This document shows, in pieces, positions 24,088 through 33,693 of a stretch of 64,000 nucleotides of DNA. The notes under the pieces were generated by a model. It was not told where the DNA came from. It saw nothing but the letters and a program-made list of their open reading frames with translations, and did no database searches. The stretch lies in assembly GCF_025118155.1 (NCBI RefSeq), contig NW_026251404.1, forward strand, positions 434,001 to 498,000, given 5' to 3'. Position numbers and translations under genes: made by a program. The stretch comes from Cokeromyces recurvatus (Eukaryota; Mucoromycota; Mucoromycetes; Mucorales; Mucoraceae). How positions within the stretch are numbered: position 1 is the first letter of the stretch; every line of letters begins with the position of its first letter.

Positions 24088-25065
24088 ATGTCAACATCAA
24101 CAAAAAAGCGACCTTATTTAACAGGAAGCCAAGATTTATTAAAATATTTTAATCTTATACCCATATATAATAAAGTTGTTAAACCATATCCACCACCAAA
24201 TAGAGCTTCAGAATTAGATCCTACGTTGTATTCATACATTTCGGATTTACCTGGTAAAATTTATTTTCTAAAAATCAATTTGAACAAATTTAAATAAGCT
24301 CAAATCAAAAAAAATAAAATAAAATAAAATAATAAAAAAAAAAATACAAAAAAAAAATAAAATAAAATAAAGGCAAAATGGACATGGAACCTGATGGTTA
24401 TCTATTAAACCTATTGCGAGATCCACAGGCAGTTGAGACAGGATCAGATATTCGACCATTAGACGCTGATACACTTAAGGACGCGTTCACTTTAAGAGAG
24501 GGACCAATACCTGGTGTAAATGCGATTTCTATATAATTTATATGCTTTTTTTTTTTCTCATTTTTTTTTTGCCATCTAGTTTGATGCATCTATATTAGGA
24601 AATGAAGATGGAGATTATAACACTCCTAATTCAGGCCAATATTTGGGTGGAGACTATCATAGTGCAACAGCTGGTAAGAGAAAAAAAAATGGGCATATAC
24701 ATACATGTATATAAAATGATCATCTTATTTTATCTTGTAAAAACACACACACATTTCAAAAGGTGAATTAGATTATAATGGTGAAAGAAAACATAAGAAA
24801 AAGGTTTTTATTGATTTATGGATAAAGTAATTTTAGTGACTAAAAAAGAAATTTATAGAAGAAAAAGAGACGACACGGACATGAACATGATGAAGATGGA
24901 CATAGCCATGGAGATCATAAAAAGAAAAAGAAGAAGAAGAAGGTGATAATGAAGAAATATTATTCTATTCTCTATGATGTTAACATGTCTATAAATGCAT
25001 AGGATAAAGAGCGTAGAGATGAATATAATGAATTTGGAGGAAACGAGTCACTTATTATTGATTAA
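24088..25065 (+). CDS. MED19: Mediator complex subunit 19 (Rox3)
   Basis: Head-module subunit of the RNA polymerase II Mediator complex. Exons 24088-24253, 24373-24515, 24580-24673, 24763-24803, 24859-24942 and 25003-25065 total 591 nt, 196 aa. The family core is YLTGSQDLLKYFNLIPIYNK, then YISDLPGKMDMEPDGYLLNL across the first splice, and FTLREGPIPG, equivalent to the conserved hydrophobic-LPG and TGPLP elements of Med19. The C-terminus is a Lys/His-rich tail (KKKKKKRRHGHEHDEDGHSH and more Lys runs), like the basic tail of animal Med19. Exons 4 and 5 are short and encode mostly this tail. Intron 1 contains a TAAAA tract. Tail-to-tail with the 83-aa orphan gene, 102 bp apart. Confidence 0.77.
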
Positions 25066-25167
25066 GTAAATTGATATGAATGTCTATATTTGTGGGGAGG
25101 AGGGGGGGCTCATTTTTTTTATTTCTATATATCTATAATAAAAGTAATCTATGATAATAATAAAAAG

Positions 25168-25419
25168 TTATACAGTAATTTTTTGTACAGAAGGAGCATC
25201 AGGTAATTGAGCTACCACAGCATTTCGACGTCTGAGAGCATAAACAGGTAAGTTAACAGTATCACCATTATCCAAGGTCATAGTTGCCTTTGCATTTGGT
25301 TTTTGTTGTACCCACTGAGCAATACAAGCAGCAGATAAATGTTGTAATACTGTCTTGTCATTATTTTCTTGATCGACTATTTGAATAGAAAAACGATGAT
25401 TATACAAGTAAGATGGCAT
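25168..25419 (-). CDS. conserved-looking orphan small protein, 83 aa
   Basis: Not recognised. A single exon of 83 codons with balanced amino-acid composition, unlike the repeat-driven ORFs around it. The N-terminus MPSYLYNHRFSIQIVDQENN reads like a beta-strand pair, the middle HLSAACIAQWVQQKP like a helix, followed by ATMTLDNGDTVNLPVYALRR and a Pro/Val-rich end (LPDAPSVQKITV). No signal peptide, membrane segment, Cys pair or nucleic-acid motif is seen. The ATG lies 461 bp from the divergent Hrq1 start and has an A-rich leader (AAAAGAAGAAG-type tract on the plus strand at 25430-25470). Could be a small regulatory subunit or lineage-specific protein; not assigned. Confidence 0.6.
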   Translation of the reverse strand: MPSYLYNHRFSIQIVDQENNDKTVLQHLSAACIAQWVQQKPNAKATMTLDNGDTVNLPVYALRRRNAVVAQLPDAPSVQKITV

Positions 25420-25880
25420 AGTATTAAATAAAAGAAGAAGAAAAAGAAAAAGGAAAAGAAAAAAAAAAAGGAAGCGACTTTTATTTTTATTTTATATGTG
25501 GGTGGTGTGTGCGCATAGATGATGCATATACGTAGTAGAATTTATTTTTGTGTTTTGTAGTACATGAAGTCTATTTTATACCACGTTTTTTTTTTTTCTT
25601 TTTACTAAAAAAAAAACCTGTTATCTATTTTAATGTCCTTGTCTAATATTTTGTTTATTACTTGTAGTCATTAGTAAATCATAAGAAGAATAAACATATA
25701 AACTATATCGTTAGACATAACATATTAGTTAATACAGTGAACATGTATACTACATTTCCTTTTTTAGATTTATTCACCAATCAAAAGCTATCTTTCGTTT
25801 ATTTCTGCTTTTTTTTTTTTTTTTTTTTTTTTTTTCTCTGTCTCATAACACTCTACTTGCTGCCTTCTGTTTTATTTATC
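25420..25880. promoter_or_regulatory. divergent promoter region, orphan gene / Hrq1
   Basis: 461 bp between divergent starts, with an A/G-rich tract on the orphan side (25427-25472) and a run of about 26 T at 25810-25835 on the Hrq1 side. An ATG-initiated frame opens at 25742, upstream of and in frame with the Hrq1 ATG, but its translation is a hydrophobic, Phe-rich product of the T run, so the ATG at 25881 is preferred. Confidence 0.4.
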
Positions 25881-28800
25881 ATGCTAGAAAGGAATAATAC
25901 AGAAAGTGCTGTTTCAACTAAAAAAAGAAGAATAAATAATGATATATTAAAAGATCTCGAAAAAAAGTTCGAAGCTATAAATATATTTTGTGCTTTTTGT
26001 GATGCTCGTCTCACAACGGCCGTTACTTTTCAAAGTTTACAAAAGGCCGTAGCTAATTTAACAATTGAAGATTTGGCTGCTATTAATGTCATCATTCCTG
26101 ATTTTGTTAAATTCAATCCTATTTCTAAAGAAACTTTGGAAATTGAATTTGGTAGTTCTATTAGCCATAATAAGAATAATGTGTCAAATAAATTCGACAA
26201 TGATGAATTCAATTTTAATAAATCAGTACCCGTTATTAAACCTAAAGCTGTTAAGAAGCATATTCAACAGCAAAATACTTTATTTAAAAAATCATTAAAC
26301 CAGTTTATAAAAGAATGCAAAGAAAAGGTATTCAAAATAAATAAATATGCATAGCAGGACCTTAGACTGAAGTCATTCATCTATTAGAACATTGTAAACA
26401 CAAAAGATCATTTACTATATGAGCTTGAGAAATATATACCAATGCCGTACATTGAAGAGGATGACTTATTTAACTCAAAAGAGGAAAACAAGGATAATAT
26501 GTCTATATCTCAACTTATTGAAGGTTTCAAGTCTTTATCCTTTTATCATGATCAGCTTGATAATGTGGCAGTAGTAAAAAGTTTTCCTTCTAAAATGCCA
26601 ATATTGGGTGACATTCATAATTTAGTGTCTGATCAACTAAAGACAGCATTAAAAGAAAAAGGCATTAATAACCTATATATACATCAAACAGAAGCTTTAA
26701 AGAGTCTATTACTCGAAAAGCAACACGTTATTGTCTCTACTTCCACTGCAAGGTATTTCAATTGAAGAAAAAATAAAATAAAATAAAATAAAATAGACTA
26801 ACCTACAATGTTTCAGTGGCAAGTCATTAATCTATCAAATACCAGTTCTAGAAAGTTTAATAAAAGACAAGTCAAGTACAGCCATGTATATATTTCCTAC
26901 TAAAGCATTAGCACAAGATCAAATGAGATCTTTAAAAGATATTTTATGTTGTGTAGCTTTAAAATTAGACGATATACAGGTATACAAGTATGCATGGTCA
27001 TGTATGTATAGTAAATAACAAGAAAATAATAGATTTGTTCATTTGATGGTGACACGCCTGTAGAACAACGTTCATCTATAAGGAATCATGCCAATGTTAT
27101 ATTTACAAACCCAGACATGCTCCATCATGCTATCCTTCCTAATTCAAAGCTATGGAATCACTTTTTATTAAAATTGAGATATGTAGTTGTAGATGGTATG
27201 CATACATACATATATACTATATTATATTATATATAGATTTTTTTTCTATACTTATTTAAAGGATATGTATGTATGTATGTATTTATGTATTATTAGAACT
27301 TCATGTTTATAATGGCTTATTTGGAACACATGTTGCTTTCATTATGCGTAGACTAAGAAGATTATGCCATTTAGCTGGTAATACAAAAGTACAGTTTATT
27401 TCATGCAGTGCAACTATTTCAAATCCTGTTGAACATATGAAGAACATGTTTGGTATCAATGATAATATCAACTTGGTCGATATAGACGGTGCTCCTCATG
27501 GTAAAAAAGAGTTTATTATTTGGAATCCACCTATAATAAACCCAGCAGTATTGGATACTAAATCAGAAGAACGTAGAGGTGCCATCGCAGAGGGAGCAGA
27601 TATTCTTGAGTATTTACTGTTGAATAATATTAGAACAATTGCATTCTGTAAAATGCGGAAATCTTGTGAATTATTGATGAAACAAGTAAGAGAAAACTTG
27701 CAAAAGAAAGATCGTAAAGAGATGATGAATAAAGTGATGAGTTATCGTGGTGGTTATACAGTTGAAACAAGAAGAAAAATTGAAGGTCAAATGTTCAATG
27801 GTGAATTGTTAGGTATTATTGCTACTAATGCATTAGAACTGGGTATAGACATTGGGTCATTAGATGCTGTTCTTATGGTTGGAGTCCCATGGTCAATATC
27901 TGCTTTATGGCAACAGTCTGGTAGATCTGGTAGAAGAAATGCTGATTCTTTATCGCTTGTTATCTGTGACAATAATCCCTTGGACCAACATTACGCTGTA
28001 AGTATTATATAATAATAAAAAGATCAACTAATTAACTTATTTATATATATATACATAGCGTCATCCTGAGGAACTATTTCTTAAGAAAGCTGATACTCTT
28101 TCCATTAACCTTGAAAATATGTCAGCAATTGAAGGCCATCTTCAATGTGCTGCAGAAGAAGCACCTATTGATCCTATAAATGATCAAGTTTATTTTGGTT
28201 GCAATTTACCAACTTTGTGTCAGGAACTTCTTACAGAAATTGATAATGGTGTAACTATAGTCTAAATGAATTGAATCATGAGATTATGCATTTACAAATT
28301 ACTTTATATAATAGCTCTATCGTCCCGACCCGCGTTTACGGCCTTATCCTTCCCAATATGTTAGGATTCGTAACATAAATGATGACCTATTTGCAGTTGT
28401 AGATGTTACGGATAATAGGAATGTCGTTTTAGAGGAAGTTGAACTACATAGAGTTGGCTTTGAATTATACGAAGGAGCTGTATTTATTCATCAAGGTCGA
28501 ACTTATGTTGTAGAGGAATGTAATATTGATAAAAGATATTCTAAAATTCACCTTGCTAGAGTTAACTGGACTACATCGCAAAGAGATTATACAGATGTAG
28601 ATGCTACAAGTACCAAAGAAATGAAATATATTCTGAATACAAATTATGCTGTATCCTTAGGAAGTGTAAATGGTAAATAGTTTTTATTTATTTATCTTTT
28701 GCTTTAAAACCTATTGTGCTAATATGTAATATAGTTTCAACTGTTGTATTTGGCTATTATAGAATAGATAAAAGTAAACGAATTATAGATTCTCATGATG

Positions 28801-29398
28801 TTTATATGGACCCTATTATAACTGAATCAAATGGTATATGGGTTGATGTACCGGGTCCTGCTTTAACTCAACTAAAAATTTCAGATATTAATCCAATGGC
28901 TGCTATTCATGCTGCATGTAAAGTATATGTAAAAAAAAAGAGAGATAATAATCGGATTTGGTAAAACTTACCTATTTGTTTGTTTTTTTTAATCCTTTTT
29001 AAGCGCATTGCTTAATTTCGCTATTGCCTCGTTTTACGCATTCTTCAGTTACTGATGTTCGTACAGAGTGTAAGAATCCTCATGCTACACGTCCACGACC
29101 TGCACGAATTACATTATATGAGACACAACCTATGGGCATCATTAGACAAGCATATCGACTTTTTGATGATTTGCTGAAGCTAAGTATTAAACAGATTGAA
29201 AATTGTCCTTGCGAATTTGGTTGTCCATCATGTAAGTGAATTAAAATATATAACATGCAAATATATGAATTAATTGAAAAAATAAAATAAAATAAAATAA
29301 AAATAGGCATACATTTGACATTCTGTTCTGAATATAATGAAGTTTGTTCTAAACAAGGAGCACTTATCCTTTTGAAATCTTTATATAATGAGCCTTAG
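25881..29398 (+). CDS. HRQ1: Hrq1 family ATP-dependent DNA helicase (RecQ4-like)
   Basis: 3'-5' DNA helicase of the Hrq1 family, which acts in crosslink repair and telomere maintenance in yeast. Ten exons: 25881-26327, 26388-26752, 26817-26979, 27033-27195, 27297-27997, 28059-28250, 28315-28672, 28735-28917, 29004-29231 and 29307-29398; 2892 nt, 963 aa. Motifs: YIHQTEAL (Q-motif-like, before motif I), Walker A TASGKS near residues 269-274 across a splice, DELH at 379-382 (motif II, also across a splice), SCSATISNP (motif III), ATNALELGIDIG (motif V) and QQSGRSGRR (motif VI, about 585). The C-terminal DUF1998/MrfA-type zinc region has DVRTECKNPHATRPRPARI and clustered cysteines (CPCEFGCPSC, completed across the last splice). 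Exon 8 to 9 is joined T|CG to restore AAIHAASHCLISLLPRF. The N-terminal 150 residues are less conserved. Confidence 0.93.
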
Positions 29399-29485
29399 AA
29401 TCTGTATTATATCAATGTAAATATTATCTAATTTTAGTGCACATGCATAATAAATGTAATATAAAAGAGGACGACTGGACACACA

Positions 29486-29526
<41 letters not shown>

Positions 29527-30361
29527 TGTAGATCAAATAACTCATTATTGCATCAACAATATTTTGATCCTGTAGAGTTTGTATGTGTCTTTTTTTATAA
29601 ATGTATACATAAATATGTTTCACACATAATAGGCTAATGAAGCTGATTTGTACGTACAATTTTGACTTATAGACTAACATGGGTTTATGCTATAGTTATA
29701 AAAAATCTATATTACATTAGCTATAGGCATGTTATTTAATGAATTATGTTTATAGAGTATAAAATTGAAATATTTAAAGATGTTACTGAGAAGAATAGAG
29801 TCAATATTTTATATCGTTTTTTTTTTTTTTTTTTTTTTTTGTAAAGATATAATAATGATGTATATTCTATGAATATGATCCTTACTAAACACTATTTATT
29901 TTCCTTTTATTTTTATACTGTAAATATATAACAGGTTTAGGTAAAAGATAATATAGGCAAATAATCCAAAATATAACCAATAACTAGATATTTAACCCAC
30001 GTCAGTATTAAGAAAAAAAAAAAGGCCTATGTCACATTATTTACACGCAATATATGCATTTAAGATGCCTTATGTTCCAGAATGATGTCTCCATTTTTCA
30101 TCAAAATCCAATGATAATGTGTTTATATGTATTGTATTGTAAGGGTATGAAAACCATATAAAAGGATAAACAAAAAGAACTTGACAAAAAAAAAACTTTC
30201 TTTTTTCCCAACTATTATCTTTTTTTTTGTAAGTTTATAAAAATCATTATCCTTTCATAAGTATTAGACAAAAAAAAAAAAACTTATTCTGTATTTTTCT
30301 GTCCAGAGAATTTTGCTATACATATAAACATAAAATATACATATACAAATAGATATAAAAA
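29399..30361. other. spacer between Hrq1 and the membrane-protein gene
   Basis: 963 bp without a gene. It contains a run of about 36 A (29489-29524), a T run at 29818-29840, and a pyrimidine-rich stretch before the next start. Probably Hrq1 3' UTR plus the downstream promoter. ORFs over the A run are artefacts of the homopolymer. Confidence 0.4.
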
Positions 30362-30940
30362 ATGCTTCCTATTCAAGACTATTTGGTTGACTGGCATGTT
30401 CGTGTCACTTGGATTGCCTTCATGACACTTTGGGTTCTTTGGGGTCTTGCCTGGTTTAGTCGCCATGCCTTTGGTGGTGATGCATCTACTCATTATCAGA
30501 ATGCCAATTACTCCACACAGGTTGGTCATGATCCAAATGTGACCACGACAACTGACCCAGAATTAGGTGGTGTTGGTGTTGGTGCAAACACGACTACTGC
30601 TCAAGGTACTACTGCAGGATATAATAATACAGCTCATAAGCAACCTCTTTCTGCTCCTGCCTGGTCTGTCAATATCTTTAACCGTTTAAATAGAGCTCAT
30701 GATATGCTTCGCGATCTCGTTCTTATGTTGCTTTCTGTTTTAACTTTAAATACATTTGCTCGTGCTTCAACTCGTGCTGTTATGATTATTGCTTGGATCT
30801 TCTTAGCCTTTGCCGTGATTTACTTTGTAGTTGAAGCCTCTTATGAACATCGTTATCTTCGTCTCTTGTACGCCTTAACATTCTACGGCCTTGGTTTAGC
30901 TGTCGTTGGTCTTGCTTATGCTCAAGGCTTCTATTATTAA
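30362..30940 (+). CDS. predicted four-TM membrane protein, 192 aa
   Basis: Function not recognised. A single exon of 192 codons. Hydrophobic spans lie at about residues 14-32 (VTWIAFMTLWVLWGLAWF), 116-133 (LRDLVLMLLSVLTLNTFA), 138-158 (RAVMIIAWIFLAFAVIYFVV) and 166-186 (LRLLYALTFYGLGLAVVGLA). Between the first two is a hydrophilic, Gly/Thr/Asn-rich loop with several N-X-T/S sequons, which fits an extracytosolic loop. The last three spans are close together with short turns. Third codon positions are noticeably more often C than in neighbouring genes (many GTC, CTC, ATC and GCC), which suggests high expression. Fungal small integral membrane protein of unknown family. Confidence 0.75.
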   Translation: MLPIQDYLVDWHVRVTWIAFMTLWVLWGLAWFSRHAFGGDASTHYQNANYSTQVGHDPNVTTTTDPELGGVGVGANTTTAQGTTAGYNNTAHKQPLSAPAWSVNIFNRLNRAHDMLRDLVLMLLSVLTLNTFARASTRAVMIIAWIFLAFAVIYFVVEASYEHRYLRLLYALTFYGLGLAVVGLAYAQGFYY

Positions 30941-32498
30941 TTTACTTTTATAAATACATATAAATATATAATTAATTTTTTTTTTCTAATATTATATTAA
31001 TTTTTTTTACCATTATTATAATCAATATACATATATGTATATAAATCCGTTCGTAATAACAATAATAATAGTTATAAAATAAAGTGTCATATCTTTTAAT
31101 CAAATTTTATTTACTATCTACATATAAGGATTCAATGTAAGAAGATTACAATTACAAAATATCTTTTGTGTTATTGTTACAAGACTTCATGATGCGTTCA
31201 TATATGTATATATTTAAGCCACTAATTGTTTCAATACAATTGTTTTATATAATGTGTTTTAATTTACTTCTTAAGCACTTGCTTTACATATTTTATATTT
31301 ATGTAATATTTTAATAGATGACTATAATCTAAAGTATTCTATATAATTAATAACCAAACTGTAGAAAATGGATCGTCTGTATATATGACGGGGGGGAACA
31401 AAAAAAGACTCTATTTGGACTAGTTTTGAATATGTTTGACATGTACAATTAAACAATAATTTTATTTACAAAAATATGTCCAATAAGTATGTAGCTATAA
31501 AAGAAATCAAAACCCTTTTTAAGACAAAAGGTAAAGGGGATATATATACATAATATAGACGTATATCGAAAAAAAAAAGTATCGGGATATAAAGGCAAAA
31601 CCGGTCTAACTTCTTACAAGTGACATACATATCATCCTATCTTGGAGAAAGAAGTAGAATGTGTAAGAAAAATGAAAAAAAAAGAAGTGGATAATTATGA
31701 ATAACACGGCAACTTGATGCAAATGAATAAGTTCCCCATATATTTACCATAGAATGCTATGGTACTTACCTATCTCTAATTCTATTACTACTAACAGAGA
31801 AACTGGATTTAAAGACAGATTCAATTAAAAAAGTGGTTCATATGCTCTACCACCATCAGCCATACAGCAAGCAAAAAGCTAAATAATTACTAAAAGCGAT
31901 CAAGGGCATAAATACTGAAATCTGCTACAAAGACGAATCCTACGAAATCATTTTTGCTATATAAAAATAGCGTATTCATGGACCCCGTAAACAGCCACAC
32001 ATACAAAAATTGAAATTGAGACAACTCATTTCGTCCAAAATAACAAAATAAATAAATAGATAGATAGATACATACATTTTTATATGTTCAGTAATATCAC
32101 TTTTCTTTAGTTTCCCCTACACAGCTGATTAGCTTCTTGTATATTATAATGTTACCATCAGATCCAAGCAATGAAGAAGTCTATGTTTGCCAAAAGCTCA
32201 AAATATAAATGATATTCTAAGCATAATGTGGAAGTGTACAAATATTTTTAGACGACATGAACGCACAAGGCTTCAATAAATTTGTATGAAGCCAGGAAGT
32301 TGGAGCTAATGAAAACTAAAATCAAAAGAAAGCAAGATGAGTTCAATCGCAAAATCTCAACTTGTATTCTGTATGTAATAAAGGATAAAATACATCATCA
32401 GTAAGATATAACATGTGCAAGTTGCTTATCATGTCCGTACTTGATCTGTTATTTAGACTCTATTATTAAAAAGGTTGTTGAAACATGATCTGGACACC

Positions 32499-32532
<34 letters not shown>

Positions 32533-32678
32533 CTCGTCCAAAATAAATTTAATTGGTCTAAAAAAAAATAATCCAAAATCGTCTCAATCTTAGATAACTT
32601 CACCGCTTGAACTTTGAGGTGATATAAATCCCTCTTCACATAAAACAATTATACACTGTATATAATATAGGAAATAAC
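30941..32678. other. spacer between membrane-protein gene and EMC4, with decayed coding relic
   Basis: 1.74 kb without an intact gene. The first 800 bp are AT-rich (CATA repeats, a GGGGGGG run at 31390-31396). From about 31,740 the base composition becomes more even and broken protein-like frames appear, annotated separately as a pseudogene. An A run of about 29 follows at 32499-32527. Confidence 0.45.
31754..32460 (+). pseudogene. decayed coding relic of unknown origin
   Basis: Short protein-like open pieces follow one another in different plus-strand frames and end at stops: a piece from ATG 31754 (MLWYLPISNSITTNRETG), one at about 31888-31963 (INTEICYKDESYEIIFA), one from ATG 32149 (MLPSDPSNEEVYVCQKLKI, then stop), one at 32251-32289 (DDMNAQGFNKFV, then stop), and a long one overlapping it in the next frame (YEARKLELMKTKIKRKQDEF onward to about 32404). 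The switch at FNKFV/YEARKLELM looks like a single frameshift. No GT..AG introns repair the frames. Part of the minus strand is also open (FLYVWLFTGSMNTLFLYSKN), so polarity is not settled. Best read as an old mobile-element or gene fragment. Confidence 0.4.
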
Positions 32679-32999
32679 ATGTCAAATTGGTCTGTTGATT
32701 ACGCGTCTCTTAATACATCAAATAGGTTAGACATATTTGAAATGAGTTATAAATTATAAAGATAAATTAAACATCAATAATAATTTTATCATTAGTTTAA
32801 AAGCTTCTAATCCTATCGGATTTGAACCATCATCCCTACAAAAATATACAAAAAACGAGGTTAGAAACGTGAAAAGAAACACTCAAAAAAAATGTGCGCA
32901 TTAAACATTGATAGTGTTTTTTTTAGAAATCACATCGTCAAACAAATCAAGATAATCGAGATGAACAACAAGTTGCGCTCAAAATTAAAGTAAATTTCT

Positions 33000-33058
<59 letters not shown>

Positions 33059-33552
33059 CTTTTTTACATTTTAAATGATGTCTTAAATAGAGAGCATGGG
33101 ATGTTGCGATGGGACCAGCTAAAAGTATACCAATGAATGCTATTATGATTTACATGTCAGGAACTAGTCTTCAGATTTTTACAGTTATGGTTACCGCTAT
33201 GCTTTTTATTCAACCTATTAAGGCTATAATGTCTGTTCAGCAAAGTAAGTAAATAGCATTACATGTATGCATTTTTTATTAAAACCTTTTCTGTCTCCTT
33301 TTTTATTTATTTATTTAATTGGGGGGTTTTTTTTTAAAAAAAAAAGCATTTAGTCGTTTTGAAACAACAGGAAAAGCTAGATCACAGCCTGGTGCTAATT
33401 TAATGATGCCAAAGTTAACATTTATTGGTCTTCATATTATAACAATTCTTTTAGGTGTGTATAAAGTCAATACAATGGGTTTATTACCTAATACAGCCTC
33501 AGACTGGTTAGCATTTATGAAGCCAAAAGAGATACTAGAATTTTCAGCTTAA
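32679..33552 (+). CDS. EMC4: ER membrane protein complex subunit 4
   Basis: Subunit of the ER membrane protein complex, which inserts tail-anchored and multipass membrane proteins. Exons 32679-32725, 32796-32859, 32927-32989, 33091-33244 and 33347-33552 total 534 nt, 177 aa. The family signature RAWDVAMGPAKSIPMNAIMI leads into YMSGTSLQIFTVMVTAMLFI (first membrane span), then IKAIMSVQQTFSRFE, and a C-terminal span LTFIGLHIITILLGVYKVNT followed by GLLPNTASDWLAF. The N-terminal exons are short and poorly conserved. The second acceptor is taken at ATTAG before TTTAAAAGC, because the later AAAAG gives a stop. Intron 3 contains an uninterrupted run of about 57 T (33002-33058). Confidence 0.92.
33002..33058 (+). 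repeat. about 57-nt poly-T tract in EMC4 intron 3
   Basis: A single homopolymer of about 57 T, the longest in the window, lies between donor 32990 and acceptor 33090. It ends about 30 nt before the AG, so it could serve as an extended polypyrimidine tract. Exact length is uncertain for any sequencing technology. Confidence 0.85.
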
Positions 33553-33693
33553 ATAAATGAACAGGACAATTTATTTATATTAAAAAAAAAAAAAAAAAAA
33601 AAAAGAGTATTTCATAAAATGTATAAAAATAATAATAGTATTAAAAAAAAAGGTTATGTACAAGAAGGTTGTTATTCTATACGAAGCCATTTT

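Noticed and set aside
29435..29680. Lys-rich or Phe-rich ORFs over the A run
   Set aside because: They are created entirely by the homopolymer of about 36 A.
30284..30529. antisense ORF across the start of the four-TM protein
   Set aside because: The plus-strand frame is longer, begins cleanly, has coherent membrane segments and biased codons; the antisense product does not.
31765..31775. ACTTACCT resembling the 5' end of U1 snRNA
   Set aside because: It lacks the following U1 stem-loop I and an Sm site. The octamer is also simply the complement of a splice donor, and it lies in the decayed relic.
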